Shown here: one piece after another, positions 1 through 12,900 of the stretch
Position numbering within the stretch: the first letter of the stretch is position 1
How the letters are laid out: each line of letters starts with the position of its first letter
NCBI GenBank assembly: GCA_013396755.1
Contig: VWZF01001682.1
Location: forward strand, 1,967,883 to 2,031,882
Length of the DNA: 64,000 bases
Direction: 5' to 3'
Origin: Sclerurus mexicanus
Lineage: Eukaryota > Chordata > Aves > Passeriformes > Furnariidae
Position numbers and translations under genes: made by a program
Notes under the pieces: model-generated
Database searches by the model: none
What the model saw: the letters and a program-made list of their open reading frames with translations, nothing else
What the model was told of the DNA's origin: nothing

Positions 1-3000
1 TAAAGAACGTATTTTCTCCTGTCTCAGGGGATGGTCCTGTGTAACTTTTACTAACATTTATTTTGGAAAAATGTGTTTGTAGAGATTGCCAAAATAACAT
101 TCACACAAAAATTCATATCATGTTGATGGTTGTGCAAAATAATACAAATGTAATATATTTTGGTCAAACTTTGGTTCTCTAGAGAGAAAAAGTTTATTTC
201 CTAGAAATTTCTTGTGCAACCTGAGTCTTTACGTTTCATCTAAAGCAATATTTTGCCACTAAAAAGGTCATCTGTTAGTCCATCAGTTATGTGGTGAGAA
301 ACAACATTAAGTTTATCCTATGTTTTTTAATATTTTGTAGCTATTAACTGAAAAAGGCCATTTCATAATAGGAAAGGTTAGGATTCCAAGCATCAGGATT
401 ATATATCAGGGTCTTTAGACAGGAAAAGGTTGGATTAGAGAGTTGATATACAGCAAAATTTTACCATGTAAAGAAATGTCTTGTAATATGGATGGAAAAA
501 AAATCAGGATAAAAGCTGACAGAAATATGGAATTAAGGGCCAAGCAGGCACTCAAAAATTCCAAGTAAAGAAACTCCTTAGTATCTGGAGTCAAACTCTG
601 CCCAGTTTGAGACTTTACAGATATTTCCCTTTGTGGAAGCAACTATTCAAAGTAACTGGGTTTATACATTTTAAAATGACACTTTTATAAGCATAGACTT
701 TTGATTAATTGTTTTTTATCAAGCTTATACACTGTCAAATTCTATGTAACTATTTCAAAGTGTAATTTACTACTTAGCGTATGACCAAGATTTATCATGT
801 TTGTCTTATTACCTGAAGAGGGACACTGAACTAAAATTTTTCACCTGGAAAGAGATATGGACATGTCTTTTTGTCATATCAGATGGGCTTGTCCGAGAGA
901 AGATTTAGCTAATGACAAATCTTATTCTTTTGAAATTTATACCTTTCCTTTTAAATATTTCAAACTGAACTATCACAAAGCTATAAAATTCTCTTACTCT
1001 AAAATTCTTATTATTTAGTAAGAAGTCATTTGCTAGTTAGGTGTTTGGAATCTAGTTTAATGTTGTTAATTTTTATTTATCCAATATTTCATATTAAAAA
1101 TACACAAATACACAAGGTTTTTTCTTTTATGGGAGAATAGTGTTTCTTTGCAGCAATTTTGTAAAATACCTTCAATCCATTCAATTAAATAGAAACCTGT
1201 CCTTTATCAAGAAGGAGCAACATGATATGGCAGCATGTACGACTGAAGCTTAAAACACTAGCATAAAAAATAGAGGAAGTGTTATGGTAATGAAACTGCC
1301 ATATAACAGTTCAGAAAAAAAGCACATAAAGGAAAAACTGTTAAAAAAATTGATTATTAACAGTAGTTCAGAAGCAACAAAGGAAATTAGCAATATTTTA
1401 TTGTATTTAATCCATAAAATCCTTTCTTTTATGTCTCCAAAACTGTAGTCTGTAATGTGTGTGAAGGAATTGCAAATGTAAACTTTATCTTAAATTTAGA
1501 GTTTGATGAAATTGGTTTTGTCTTCTGTTGGATTTTTAATTAAGGCATGGTATTTGCTTTATATTTCTTCTATCAATTGCACCACCATCCTTCTGTAATT
1601 AAAGATTATTTCAAGTTTTAGAATAATGCCTGCTTTTAGGAGTCTAGTTTCTTTAAGTTCTGCATCATTAGATGTTTCACAATGATCTTTCCTAGTTCTT
1701 GTTGACTTGACAAACTTATTCCTGTTTACAAAATGAAGTTGTTTTTTCTTTTTGACAGTTTCTCTTCTTAAAATAAAATTTTGTTTTGGGGGTATGTTTT
1801 TAGACAAAAAAATTAGAAGGCTGAGTATAAATTGGTTTCTACAGGAGTGCTTTTTTGTTTTGTTTCTTTTGTTTGTTTCTCTCACCTTCACAGCAATCTA
1901 AGTGCTTGTTTATAACCATGTTGGGAAAACTATGGGAAACTTGGATGTGTCTTCTGTGCCAGGAGGAAGTCATCCTTACCAAGTGTGGCAAGTCTGCTAC
2001 CTCTTTGCTAGAATCATTTCTGTAGTCTGACAAATAAGTATGTGAAGATGGAACAGCTAATTATCTAAACTGATGGTGTTCTTAAAAGGAAGAGCAGGCA
2101 GGAATTAAGTGGAGGGGGAGGTGGTTCAGTGCTGGGCATACATTCATTGCCCTGGTTCTAGAGTTTCAAGGTGGAGCTGATCCTTGTCAAAGAGGCAACA
2201 TCAGTGCCATGGAGGTTTTTATGATTGTTTGTATCAAATATTGTCTTTCATACATTCATGCTATTTAACACCAACTGGGTTTGTTATTTTAAAATGATTT
2301 AAAAAATCCTTTGAAAGTCTTGTCTGAGATTTCCTTTGTGTATTGAAGCAAACATCCCTCCCAGCTAATCACATCCAGCATTTTAAAACTGTGGCTGTTG
2401 TTATGAGCGGTCAAAAGGATTTTGTAGCTGCTTTAGAAATCCATGGGAGACTAAAGAAACAACCTGTGAGTGGCAGTGCCTGGGGTTTGTATCAGGACAT
2501 TGCAAATGGCCCACCGGATATAATAAGGATTAGCAAAAATGACAAATCTTTTATTGACTCTAGATAAGTATTGTATTTGGTAATTATGTATTGCACAAGA
2601 GAGTCCTTTTAAGAAGGTTGGTCGAGAGGCTATCTGAGTTTTATTCTTAGCTGAGGATACTTGGGTGTTAGGTCAAAAGATCAGGAGACCACTGGACTCT
2701 CTTAGGAAAACAATCATGCTGTCTCAATTATAAGAAGAAATTGCTTTTAACTTGTTCACTGAAGTACTCTGAGTGTAAAACATGAAACTGCTGTATTTAT
2801 CTAAATACATCTTATGTCCAAAATATTTCTGACGCTGCTTTCCTCTCGTGTCAGAATTTGTGGCTTCCTAAAATGAGTCATGCAGACAAATTTTTTCACA
2901 TAGATTTTACAAGTGATCAGTGCATAGGATAGATTTTGGTCTGAAATTCATATTTTTAGATAAGCATGTCTTGATTCCAGGAAGTAAATGGAAGGTGGAA

Positions 3001-4529
3001 TTGTTTTGGTAGATTAAGTTTTGTCATGCAGGAATCATTAACAAATAATACAGTATCACTCAAAGAAAAAAAGGGGGACAAAGGACATAGGTTGAACCCA
3101 CGAGGGTTACCGCTTAACGGTCCATTGGATGAATTCAATTAAAAATTACATATATATACATATATATATGAGCCTGCATTCAGGTATTTGGCAGTTTTCT
3201 TATAAAGAGGCTTAATCCTTGCTGGACGAAAACATATATCAGGCTGTTCTGTGTGTTGTGTTGGTTTTCAAAGCTGATGGGAAGAAAATTGAATTAAATG
3301 TTTTTAAATGCTTTGAATTTCTAAGACAATTACATTGAAAGTAATGTATAGTTCTTGAAACCTTATGATCATCTTCTTTAAATCAGGGGAAATCACATGT
3401 TTTCTCTCTGTTATCTGTTTGTATCCTTTCCTTATTGGCAATAAAACAAAAAATAAACAGTGAGACATCTCAACTTCAGAGAGAAAAAAAAAAAAAGTTT
3501 TTGAATAAAAAAAAAATTCCTTCATATTGGCATATAGCTACTACTTTTTCAGTCTTAGGGGGCAGTTTCATTTAAAGTATAATCATAACAAATATGTGGA
3601 ATAAATTGTTTTCACCTCTATAGTAGCTAATAAAACCTCTTAACACCATGACAGCACTTAAATCTAGAATAGATTTGAAATAAGAAAATAAAATTGTGGG
3701 TTTTCCACCTTGGGAGATTTGGATAGACTTTGGAAGTTCCCAACAGATGAAGGTATTTTTCTGTTGATGGTTTTGTACTTATTTTGCTGCTGTGAATAAT
3801 ACTGTGTTCTAATTAATATTTGAGGTCAAACCCTGCAGACAAAAAACATAAAGGAACTCTCAGCAAGTAATAAATTCAGTTGCTGAGTTAGTATGTTACT
3901 GTACTACTACATATGTCTGGGTTTCACCTAAGCACTTGTGTTTTCCTCTGTTTAGGGATGTAAATACACTTTTGGTTCACAGCATTTAGAGATGTAAATA
4001 AACTTGGTGTCGTGTATAAGGATGTTCTTTGCATGTGCCAAAGAACATTGGTCTGTATAGAGAGTACCTTGTTAGTTTTATGCAATTTGGAATGAAACCT
4101 GTATACCTGCACTTTCTTTTCTAGCACATTTTCTGAGCATTAGAACTTGAAATCTATTCTGTTCCTTGCAGACAGTAATACAAACATGCTCAAATATGGG
4201 GGTTTGTTTGGTTTTAATGTAAACTGGGAATAATCTTGTGGCATGACTTGTTTTTTATTTTTAAACTTGTGATTTAAGTAAAGTCAGTTATTTGAATTTT
4301 ATGAGCTAGAAAGTGTGATTTCTAGTTTTGGTTTGTGACTTTTTAGAGTGTGGTTGATGACAGCACTATTTTTCTTTAAAAACAAACAACCCCAATAAAA
4401 ACCATACAAAAAAAAAACCCAAAAAAATCCACAAAATACCCGACCATGAACAAAAAAATCCCACAAAACAAGAACCTGAATTAATAGTTCATAATCAGTA
4501 TTTATTGACTTTTGATAACTACATTGGTT
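1..4529. other. AT-rich DNA, no gene found
   Basis: No exon-like reading frame, RNA gene or recognisable mobile element was seen. Open frames are short and occur on both strands. The most protein-like one (plus strand, 2343-2567, 74 codons) has no recognised domain and no convincing splice sites. Short A and T runs and a TA-rich patch near 3150-3170 are the only simple sequence before the A/C-rich tract at 4376. The stretch is compatible with intergenic or deep intronic DNA. Confidence 0.6.
4376..4476. repeat. A/C-rich low-complexity tract
   Basis: About 100 bases made almost only of A and C on the plus strand, with many short A runs broken by C or CC. It ends about 55 bases before the solo LTR at 4535, outside the LTR target duplication, so it is a separate feature. 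Similar tracts recur at 19.7, 21.8, 40.7 and 59.1 kb. Confidence 0.8.
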
Positions 4530-4534
4530 CTTTC
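4530..4534. repeat. Target site duplication, left copy
   Basis: CTTTC lies immediately before the first base of the LTR. The same five bases lie immediately after it at 5195-5199. A perfect 5 bp flanking direct repeat around a TG...CA element is the footprint of retroviral integration. Confidence 0.8.
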
Positions 4535-4610
4535 TGATGAGCCGCCGACCTAATGACCTTCCGTGCACAACACCACTCCACACAGGTTGAGGGTGAAGGC
4601 ACAAAAGGCG

Positions 4611-4616
4611 TTTATT
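4611..4616 (-). promoter_or_regulatory. LTR polyadenylation signal AATAAA
   Basis: Plus-strand TTTATT reads AATAAA on the minus strand, inside AATAAACGCC. It lies just downstream of the TATA box and about 75 bp before the LTR 3' end, with G/T-rich sequence following, as expected for a retroviral R region. Confidence 0.65.
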
Positions 4617-4632
4617 CACCTGGGGCTTGGGC

Positions 4633-4639
4633 TTTTATA
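4633..4639 (-). promoter_or_regulatory. LTR TATA box (TATAAAA)
   Basis: The minus strand reads CTATAAAAGC, a canonical TATA box placed between the CCAAT box and the AATAAA signal. It supports minus-strand orientation of the LTR. Whether it is still active cannot be seen from the sequence. Confidence 0.65.
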
Positions 4640-4673
4640 GGGCTCTGAGGGAAGGTTCTGGAACTTGGACGTG

Positions 4674-4678
4674 ATTGG
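4674..4678 (-). promoter_or_regulatory. LTR CCAAT box
   Basis: The minus strand reads CCAATCACG about 35 bp upstream of the TATA box, a usual spacing for an NF-Y type CCAAT element. Further CCAAT cores occur around 4717-4770 in both orientations, so the U3 is rich in this motif. Confidence 0.5.
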
Positions 4679-4850
4679 ATAGGGAAGGGGACGGAGATGT
4701 AACTGGGCACCCAAACAACCAATCGGGGGCAACTTGCCAAAGGCAGGAAAATGAACCAATAGGGAAGCAGGGTCCAGGGCAAAGGCGGGAAAACTGTGAG
4801 GGTGAAGAAGACAACACGGAGGGGAACCGGGGATAAAACAACAAGGGATC

Positions 4851-4860
4851 CGCCATGTTG
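4851..4860 (+). promoter_or_regulatory. YY1-like site in U3
   Basis: CGCCATGTTG fits the YY1 consensus CGCCATNTTG. YY1 sites are frequent in retroviral LTRs. It is a motif match only, and binding is untested. Confidence 0.4.
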
Positions 4861-4965
4861 GGGATCAACCTGAGGGGTGCACATAGGGAAATAATCATGG
4901 GGAAAACCATAAACAGGGGAGGTTCCGCTTTCTAAGAATGATCGTATACTTGCGAGTTGATCCCT

Positions 4966-5184
4966 TTACAAGCAATCGTATGCAGGATCAAAAAATGTCC
5001 GTAACCAATTAAAGTTCAGACTTTTCTTCAAGCCTCTGCCTTGAATGTACAAAACTCCATAGTCTTTGCTCGGTCCTCGTCCTCTCCATTCTCGTAAGTC
5101 CACTTTTGAAAATGTCTTTTCCACATCTCGTAGCTTTTGCGTTCTCCCACATATTTCCAGGTCATGCAGCAGATTTTCAGTCAT
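4966..5184 (-). other. 72-codon open frame inside the LTR U3
   Basis: An ATG-started frame begins 11 bp inside the 5' end of the LTR (minus strand) and stays open for 72 codons, ending TAA. The product is polar and basic, with an Arg/Gly-containing centre (around residues 31-37) and a short aromatic C-terminus. No domain was recognised. Some retroviruses carry genes that overlap U3, so the position is suggestive, but 72 codons can arise by chance. It has no upstream promoter of its own, because the LTR TATA box lies 3' of it. Translation is unproven. Confidence 0.25.
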
Positions 5185-5194
5185 TACCTGTACA

Positions 5195-5199
5195 CTTTC
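5195..5199. repeat. Target site duplication, right copy
   Basis: CTTTC directly follows the LTR terminus GTACA and matches 4530-4534 exactly. Confidence 0.8.
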
Positions 5200-8100
5200 T
5201 TGGCCAAAACGTGTTGTGTTTCATCTCAAGATGGAAATTACTAAAATAGTATTTTGGCAAAAAAGTAGCTTTTGGCAAACAACTGGGAGGGCAAAGTCCC
5301 TGCCTAGAAGAGCTTGCAGCTAAGAAAATACAGAATGGGTATGATCTGCATACTTATAAATATATGTGTCTGCATGGGTGTAAAATGTGTGCAACTATAG
5401 ATGTTTACAACACTTGGCATTATTTCATAATCTTGTAAAAATTATAATTTTGGTCTAGCTACTTGTACATATTGACTAGCAATAAAATTTTTCTTATTGT
5501 AATTTTAGTCATATTGGTGGCAGGGACAGGGTTTTTTTTTCCAAGGAACATTGGATGAAGTGGGCATATAAATAGAAACAACTATAGTTAATCTGGTGAT
5601 TCTCCTTGTGATACCTTAAAAGGGCATGTATATTTATAGATATTTTATCTTTCTGATATATTTTTCACATGCAGCCAACATGCTTTTGTAATAAATGGGT
5701 TTGTGTTTCAGCCTTTTATCCTACCTTCTACAGCTTTGTATATATTTGTGTGTATGCTTGCATGCACTATATTTAATTTTCCAGTATATATAGTAGCATT
5801 CATAGTCATTAAGGGATGAAGTATTGTACACAAATTAGCAACTCTCTTGGAAGTTCTATTTGTGAGTTTGAGTTTATAATTTATGGTTCCATGCTTTCTC
5901 TAAAAATGCTTTAAAACTTAAATTCAATTGTTCTAATTCATGGATAAAGATTTTAGAGATCTTTATTTAGGCAGTTCCATTCAAGTTATAGCCTTACTTC
6001 AAACCACTCCTGTGCCATGACTCTCTTTCCCTTTTTGTTCCTCTTGTCTGCAGCTGTGGCTCATTTCTCCCCTCCATTCCATGCTAGATGAGTTGCACAC
6101 CTTCAGAACAACTTCTTCGTGCGGTCCTCCCAATCTATAAACTAATACAGTCATCTGTATATAAAATGGTAGCACCTAATTAAAAAATATAAATTCCAAT
6201 ACATTATCTCTACATCATTTTTTTGCCATATGTTTAGTTTTCTCCTTTGTTTCTCTTTCTCTGTTCTTTGGAATCTTCTTGCAGTAATGAGAATTAACTC
6301 TGTCTTATGTCTTTGAGTTTCTACAGTTCATGTTTCTAACCATGCCATCTCTGGGGCTGGAGCCTGAGTGAGAACAAACTTGCTTACTTCCATGTTTTGT
6401 GCTTATGACAAGACACAGTCACTGCAAGATGTAGTTACTATAATTAGGCAAAGGCTCTGTGTTCTCCCAGTGACAGTTTTCTCCCTTTATAGAGAGCTTC
6501 ATACACTCTGGTCTTATCCAGAACTACCTGAAGATCTGGGAATATAGATCTGTCTCCTTCACTCTACTGTACACTGTACAAAATCTTTGTGAGAAATCTG
6601 ACAGATTGCCTTTCTCCTGGAAAAAGAGTACATGGCAATAACTGCTTGAATTCCATCTCAAATCACAAGATACTGCATTTAGTGCATTGCATTAGTCACA
6701 GCTTCTAATGTCTCTAATCTACCAAACGGTTTCTTCAGGTTTTTTCTCCCCTTGTCTAGTTGGGGTGTCAGAACTACAGACAGTTGCTACAATGGAGGCA
6801 AAGATGCTCCATGAACCATACAAGCTCACTCTGCAGGTAATGAGTGTCAGCTATGTGATGGTACCTTGGGGTGCTTCTGACATGTGAGAAATTTGCTTTG
6901 GTCTCTCTTTCTCCCATGCACAGCTGCTGTAGCCACTACTTTGCCTAGCTGGATGATAGTAGTTTTATTTTGGTATTTGCAAAGTCTCTCTACTGTTACT
7001 CACTTTTTTTTTCTTAAGCTAGATTAAGTAATTATTGCAATCTTATTACTTGCATTTTTTTTCTTTCTTTTTTCCCCCAGTATCTATGAAAGAATTTTTC
7101 CACTTCTAAATTTGTGAATTTATACAGTGTGCTAATTAAAGAAAGCAGCAGACCTTGATTAGGGCTGTAGCAAGAAAGCCTACCAACCAATGGTTTGATG
7201 TACTACATTAAGTACTAGAGCAGCACAATTCATTAGCACTTTGTCTTTTCAATACTGCAGTGTATTAGTACTATCTCTGTTAGTTAATTTCAATTATTAC
7301 AGTTTCTCTGTCTAATGCAAATTCTATAGATATTATGCCAACATAATCCTATAGTGTTGTCAAAAATCTCAGCAGGTTTTGTGTAGAGAACTAAGTTGCA
7401 GAGAATTAGTTAGGATTAACCCATTTTCTGTAGGGAGAGGGCCTGCTGAGTCCAAAGCCATGTACTTACATGTAAAACTACTGGGCATGGGTGGTTTGTC
7501 TCTCTAGAAAAAGGCAACCAGTCTTGGGAGTGGTGCTTGCAGAAGGCTGCCTCGAATAGCCCATCCGAGTATCATCTAGGATTTCACTAGCTGAATTTAG
7601 TGAATTGAACAAAACTTTTAGCACAACCTCGATTTGAAATTCTGTCAGTTGCAAATAAAGGTGACTTGATGAGATGGAAAAATTCAGCATCTGGCTTAAG
7701 CTCTGTACTTCAGAAGTGAAATGTTACAGCAGTCAGAATCAGGATGGTCTCAGACTAGACATGTCTGCAGGCAAGTCCAAATTCTGAACTTCCCACACAG
7801 GTCTTATTTCTGATACCATTAACAATCACCTTGCTCTCTTCAGCCCACCACTCAACTGTCATAAGTTTGTGTCTACTATATTTATTTACCCACAACTGCC
7901 TTTGCTCTGCTCCAAGGCTACCCAGATGCATCCTGTTTCCCATCCATGTCATGGTACCATGATGCAGCTTCAAAGTGTGAAGTCTGGAGGCTTCCTGGGA
8001 CACAGAATAAAGAGCTGTAGCTGGCTGAATAAAACAAACAATATTCAAATTTCTTGCATCTTGGTGCCTTGGGCAAACAACCTGTTTGTTTTTCCATTAT

Positions 8101-9937
8101 TCTCCTTCATGGTCTGCTTTGAAGGAACCAGTACTATGCTAGGCATCAATTTATGAGGAGCAATGGTACTGAATGTCTTGGCAGATGTGAAGATTTTTTC
8201 AGTGATGAAAGGATTAATCTTGAACTTAGAACGTTTCAAGGGCCAAACACGTGCATACATCAGTGAAAGCATTTGTAATCAAGGCAATAATAGCAATGTA
8301 GAGTAGCATTTGTTTTAATACCAGTTCAATGATAGAGGCAGTAGGTAAATATTTTGTTTATCTACACCAATGACCAAAAGACAAACATTAGTACCTGAAG
8401 CATAGATTTGGATTTTTCTTTTAACCTGAACAATTTTATATTAAAATAAAAATATTCTAAAATAGGCAAAATAAAGGACATCAAAAGCCAAAAAAACAAA
8501 AAATCCCCCTCTACTTTAGTTGCAAGTTGCAATATGTGAGGCTGAGGTATCTGCACATTTCTATAACTACGGTAAACTCATTATTGGAATGGCAATGGAG
8601 TTAACTAAAATTATTTACAGGCATTTTCCAGCTACAGAATTAGAGAATTCATCATAAGCTCTAAAATCCAGCTAAGAAACAGTACATATTTGGATAGTTA
8701 GTTCATCTTGAGTTTGTGTTTAATTACATTGTTGACTCGAACTTGGAAGTGCAAACTGAAGAACTGACATACCCCTAAGCTGATTTAATTACTAACAGCC
8801 ACTGAAACATGTTCCATGGCAATTCCACTCCTGCCTGTAGCTTCAGGCTCCATCCAGGTTAGCTGAATCAGTGAGTCAAATCAACAAAAAAAGAAGGAAG
8901 AAAGAAGGAAAAAGAGGGGAAGGAGGAATAATTTTATTACTTTAGATTCCTGAACTGGTCCCAGGTTAGAAAAGATCTGATGCTGATTCAAAGGAGGGAA
9001 ACATATGGGAGCAATCTACAGAGCTTGTCTTTTCAATAACAGCTTGTGTGTGTACCAGTATAGCTATTGTATGGATTCTACTCTAGACTGTTTTAAGTGT
9101 ATTATGCTTATAGCATAGCTGCAATACTGCCTGCAGCAGATGCATGCAGATTCACCTTGGAAAGAGATTACATTTCAATTCAATCAATTTTCCAGTGCTT
9201 TTTTAAAGGATCTACTTCTTTTACTGGAAAGTGACTTGACAGCATGCTCTGGATCTACACTTAAAATCCTTAACACACATTAATTCTTCATTTCTGCTTC
9301 CCTGAAAAAGGAAATATATTTTGCCTTTTTCACTCAGCACTGTAACACTGATATGCCCAGAAAGAAGCTGAATTTTCTTCTGTCAGTTACTAAGTCTGCA
9401 TGCAAAGGATTTTGTTTTGTTCCAAGTAAATGGTGCAAGAGTCATACAGTATAAACAGTAACCTTGAGCACTATTTGATATCACAGCGAAAGATTTCTTG
9501 AGAGTACAAGAAATCTTATAAATGATCTCCTGTATGTTGCTAATACTGGATTCCCTGCTAAGCCAGAGTAAACAGAAAGGATGTAAATACAACTGCAGAA
9601 GAGATCTCAGTATGAAATACAACTTTAGCATTTCATCAGAATCAAAGTATACTTTCCGCATTAAGGACCACAGTAGGTAAATTTACCATCTGTAAATTGA
9701 AAGCTAATCTATGGAAAATTGTGATTAAGGTGCATGAATTCTTTATCTGCATTTTTAAATGAAGAAAATAGAAGAGAATGAATAGCGCATTTATGATATT
9801 CTAGAAAGAAAGAAATTTTGCTTTCATCCCGTTTTTTTAATCATATTATTTTCCCAAATAAAGTTGTTTTTACTAGTCAAAACTATGTTCTTGTTCATAC
9901 TGCAATAATATTCCCATGTTTTTTCAGAGCTCTTTGT
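5200..9937. other. AT-rich DNA, no gene found
   Basis: Open frames here are under 100 codons, overlap on opposite strands, and show no recognisable domain. No LTR or CR1 signature was found. A purine-rich patch lies at about 8888-8925. Confidence 0.55.
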
Positions 9938-9990
9938 CATCTAAAGCCTTTATGGACTTTGCAACCTAAATGATTCCTATGATTCTATGC
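9938..9990 (+). mobile_element. CR1 LINE 3' tail fragment
   Basis: The text TTGCAACCTAAATGATTCC followed by TATGATTCTATGC matches the 3' terminus of avian CR1 elements, with the repeated ATTCTATG-type tail. Only about 50 bp are recognisable. CR1 copies are usually 5'-truncated, so a tail-only fragment is expected. Confidence 0.55.
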
Positions 9991-12900
9991 ATGTTTAGCA
10001 CTCTGGAAATCAGGTCCATAATAGCTGTGTCCCTCTGCACTGTTGATATTATTTTTAAAACCCTTTGGGAGAGATTGTCTAAAAGGAAATTATTAATTCA
10101 AATGCTTCTCTGAGAAAAATGCCACCAATCACCATTCTTTCTCAGTCTATATTAAAAGTCATAGCAATATTTTTATTTGCTGTATTTTATGCATGCACAT
10201 GTATATAAATATATACAAAGATGCATGACTCAAGCTGTGCAAATAATGGATTTTTGGTCCATCTCACAAACAGTGTGAATGACCCAAAGAACCCTCAAAT
10301 GATTTATTCTTACTAAGTCAAATTTTTTCTTTCAAAATTCATGTTGAAGAAATAAGTTGAAAAATGGTCTTGTTTGGAAAGCAGCCCCTTTTAAATTAAA
10401 CAGTAATAAATGTGAGGGAAGTGTTGTCTGTAATTCAGAGATGGATGACGTTTCTGAAAGTAACAGAATTGAAAGTTTTAAAAGTGAGAAAAATGCAATT
10501 ATGTATCAGTCAATTTTAATGAAATAAATAATTGGAAAAAACCCTTGACTGTTGTACATTGCTAGAAAACAGAAAAATGAACGAGACAAAATAGCTTTAT
10601 CAAGAATGATTCATACCAAACCGTTTGATGTTGAATTTGTTACAGAATAATGGGTAGATATATAGATTGACACATGGTGGTGGTTGTCACATATCTTAAG
10701 TTTATTAAAGCTGTTGATAGTGTCTCAGATGAGATTCCTATAAGCAAGTAGAAGATGGCAGTTTAGATAAAACCGAGGTACCGTAAGTGCAAAGCTGTTT
10801 GAGAAACAAGGTGTTTTCAGAAAGGTTAGATAGTACCTGCCTTCTAGTTAGTATCTGCTCTTAGAAGGGATGTAGGTTACCGGATTGACTCTTTATAATC
10901 CCTTCTGGTCCAGTTTTCTGTTTGTATATAGTCCTGTCATATGGTAATGAAATTAGTAACACAAAAAAACCCCTGTAAAGACATATTTAAATGACTAAAG
11001 ATATTCCACTATTTTCTGGTAGCTCAAGAGAATGGAAGTCAAATTATGTTTCCAGTTCTAAAATTAAATTTAACTATAGTTACTAAAATTGTAACTTTCC
11101 TTCACCTTCCACCTGTGCTGTAATTAGGTTCACTGGCTGTTATTAAAGCGTAGATTTTTCTCTGTAAGGCTTACACTGTGGAAAGATAGGTCAAACATCA
11201 CTAAATTCAAGGAAAAGCACAAACAAAAAGATCCAGCAGAATATTTTATTACTTTTCCATTTCACCAAGAATTTAATCAGAATTTTTTTGTGTTATTTTT
11301 TGTATTAGACTAGGAAAAGGGAAGTGATGCATTGCATAGTATAGATTTTTAATTGAAAAGAGTATTAATTTAGCTCTTTCATTATTCTTACCAATTTTCT
11401 TACATCCTTCATAGTTTTTCTCATATTTTATTTTTTTTAATTGATGGCATATTTTATAAATACTGAATTGCTTGCCTGAGATATATATATCAGTAATCCA
11501 GACCATGAGATAAATGTCAAAACCAGTAAACGATATTTAAAAAAAAAAAAAAAGAAGATGGAAAAGCAATTACTTTCTCTCAGATCTGCATAATGTCCTG
11601 ACTGGAACATTGCACCTTTTGGCTTCTGCCTCGCTGTCCTTTTCTGGAAGACATTAAAAATAAATTTAGATGAGCACCAGTGTTTAATTTTCCCTTTGCT
11701 AAGTTTCAGACTTCTTCACAAAGAGGTTCAGCTGCTGAGAGTAAGAAGGCAATATTAGATTTTTGATTGTCTGTTCCAAACACCAGAGGCCCAGGATTCC
11801 ATTAAGTGACCCTTCTGAACTTTCGTCATGCAAAAAGTGTTCAAGCTCTCCCTCATGGCTGAAATGCACTTTTCACTATGCTTGGGGTTTATTTTCAGAG
11901 TTTAATAGAGCAAGTGCCAGACATGGCCTTGTTTTATGGATCTGTTTTATTTCAAATTAATTTATCCAGTGATAGTCGAATATCTCTTCCTTTACATGAG
12001 CTGGAGGAATTTTCTGCATATTTTCATCAGCTTTTTGATGATTTGCACTTATGACTGCAAAACTGAAGTCCTACAAGCAGTTCCTAAAAGGACAGAGTGC
12101 GTAGCAACAGTGTAAGCTGTAGGCTCTTATATTAAGCAGTCGCTGCTCTCCTTATCGATTTCTTAACATTTTCATGTCTTTAGTTCCAAAGTTATGTACA
12201 AAGAATTCTTACAGGTTTTTTTATTTGTTCCAACTCCCCTCAAAACAGGTAAACATTTTTTTTAAATGATAATTTTCTCTTCCAGAGATGGAGATTCTGA
12301 CACCTATTATCTGATTCTCACATCGAATAAAATATTTAGGACACATTTTAATGCAGTACTGTATGTTTTCCCAACATTTTCAAGATAAGTAAACTAATTA
12401 CTTTTACAATTTTTTATTTCCCTAATGACTGCTACTATTTGACATCTCTAAATCAAACATGAGAATTAACCCTGAAAACTTTCAGTCATGAAAAATATTC
12501 CTTTGTTGCTAACTTTGTGCCATTAGCTAAGAAAAATGAAGATTTTCCAGTATTGCCTTTTCTTGACTAAATCCATGAGCAAAATGTCAGAGGCTCCTTA
12601 ACGTCCTGTGAAGCTGTGAAATTCTATCCTAAAAGAAGTTCAAATTAAAATATCTCTAAATATGTATGTTATAATTTTAAAGTGAATATACATAATCAAC
12701 TTTATATACTTACATATTATTTCTCTGTTATTGCTGATTTTTTTTTTCACTTGAAAACATTTCCTACCACCAGCAGATTCTCTGAGTAGAAAACATGTCC
12801 TAAAGTCTGTGTAATCTATCGAAGTATTTGATACTCGTAACCAACACCAGTCACATGTCTTTTAAGTGTAATATATTTCATTCATATCATTAAAGAGTAG

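Larger units (their letters stand above)
4535..5194 (-). mobile_element. Solo LTR of an endogenous retrovirus, 660 bp
   Basis: On the plus strand the element starts TGATGAGCC and ends CTGTACA (TG...CA), and CTTTC flanks it on both sides. Read on the minus strand it has a U3 of about 560 bp with CCAAT and TATAAAA boxes. An AATAAA signal follows about 20 bp after the TATA box, then a G/T-rich R-U5 of about 75 bp. The layout of AATAAACGCC closely after a TATA box followed by a short R-U5 recalls avian alpharetrovirus-like LTRs, but a 5 bp duplication is less typical for that group, so the class is left open. No internal retroviral sequence is attached, so it is a recombination-derived solo LTR. 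It keeps more CpG than the surroundings and its duplication is perfect, suggesting a fairly young insertion. Confidence 0.85.

Noticed and set aside
5245..5285. TTGGCAAAAAAGTAGCTTTTGGCAA, reminiscent of a mariner-type terminus
   Set aside because: No partner inverted repeat and no TA duplication were found nearby; likely chance.
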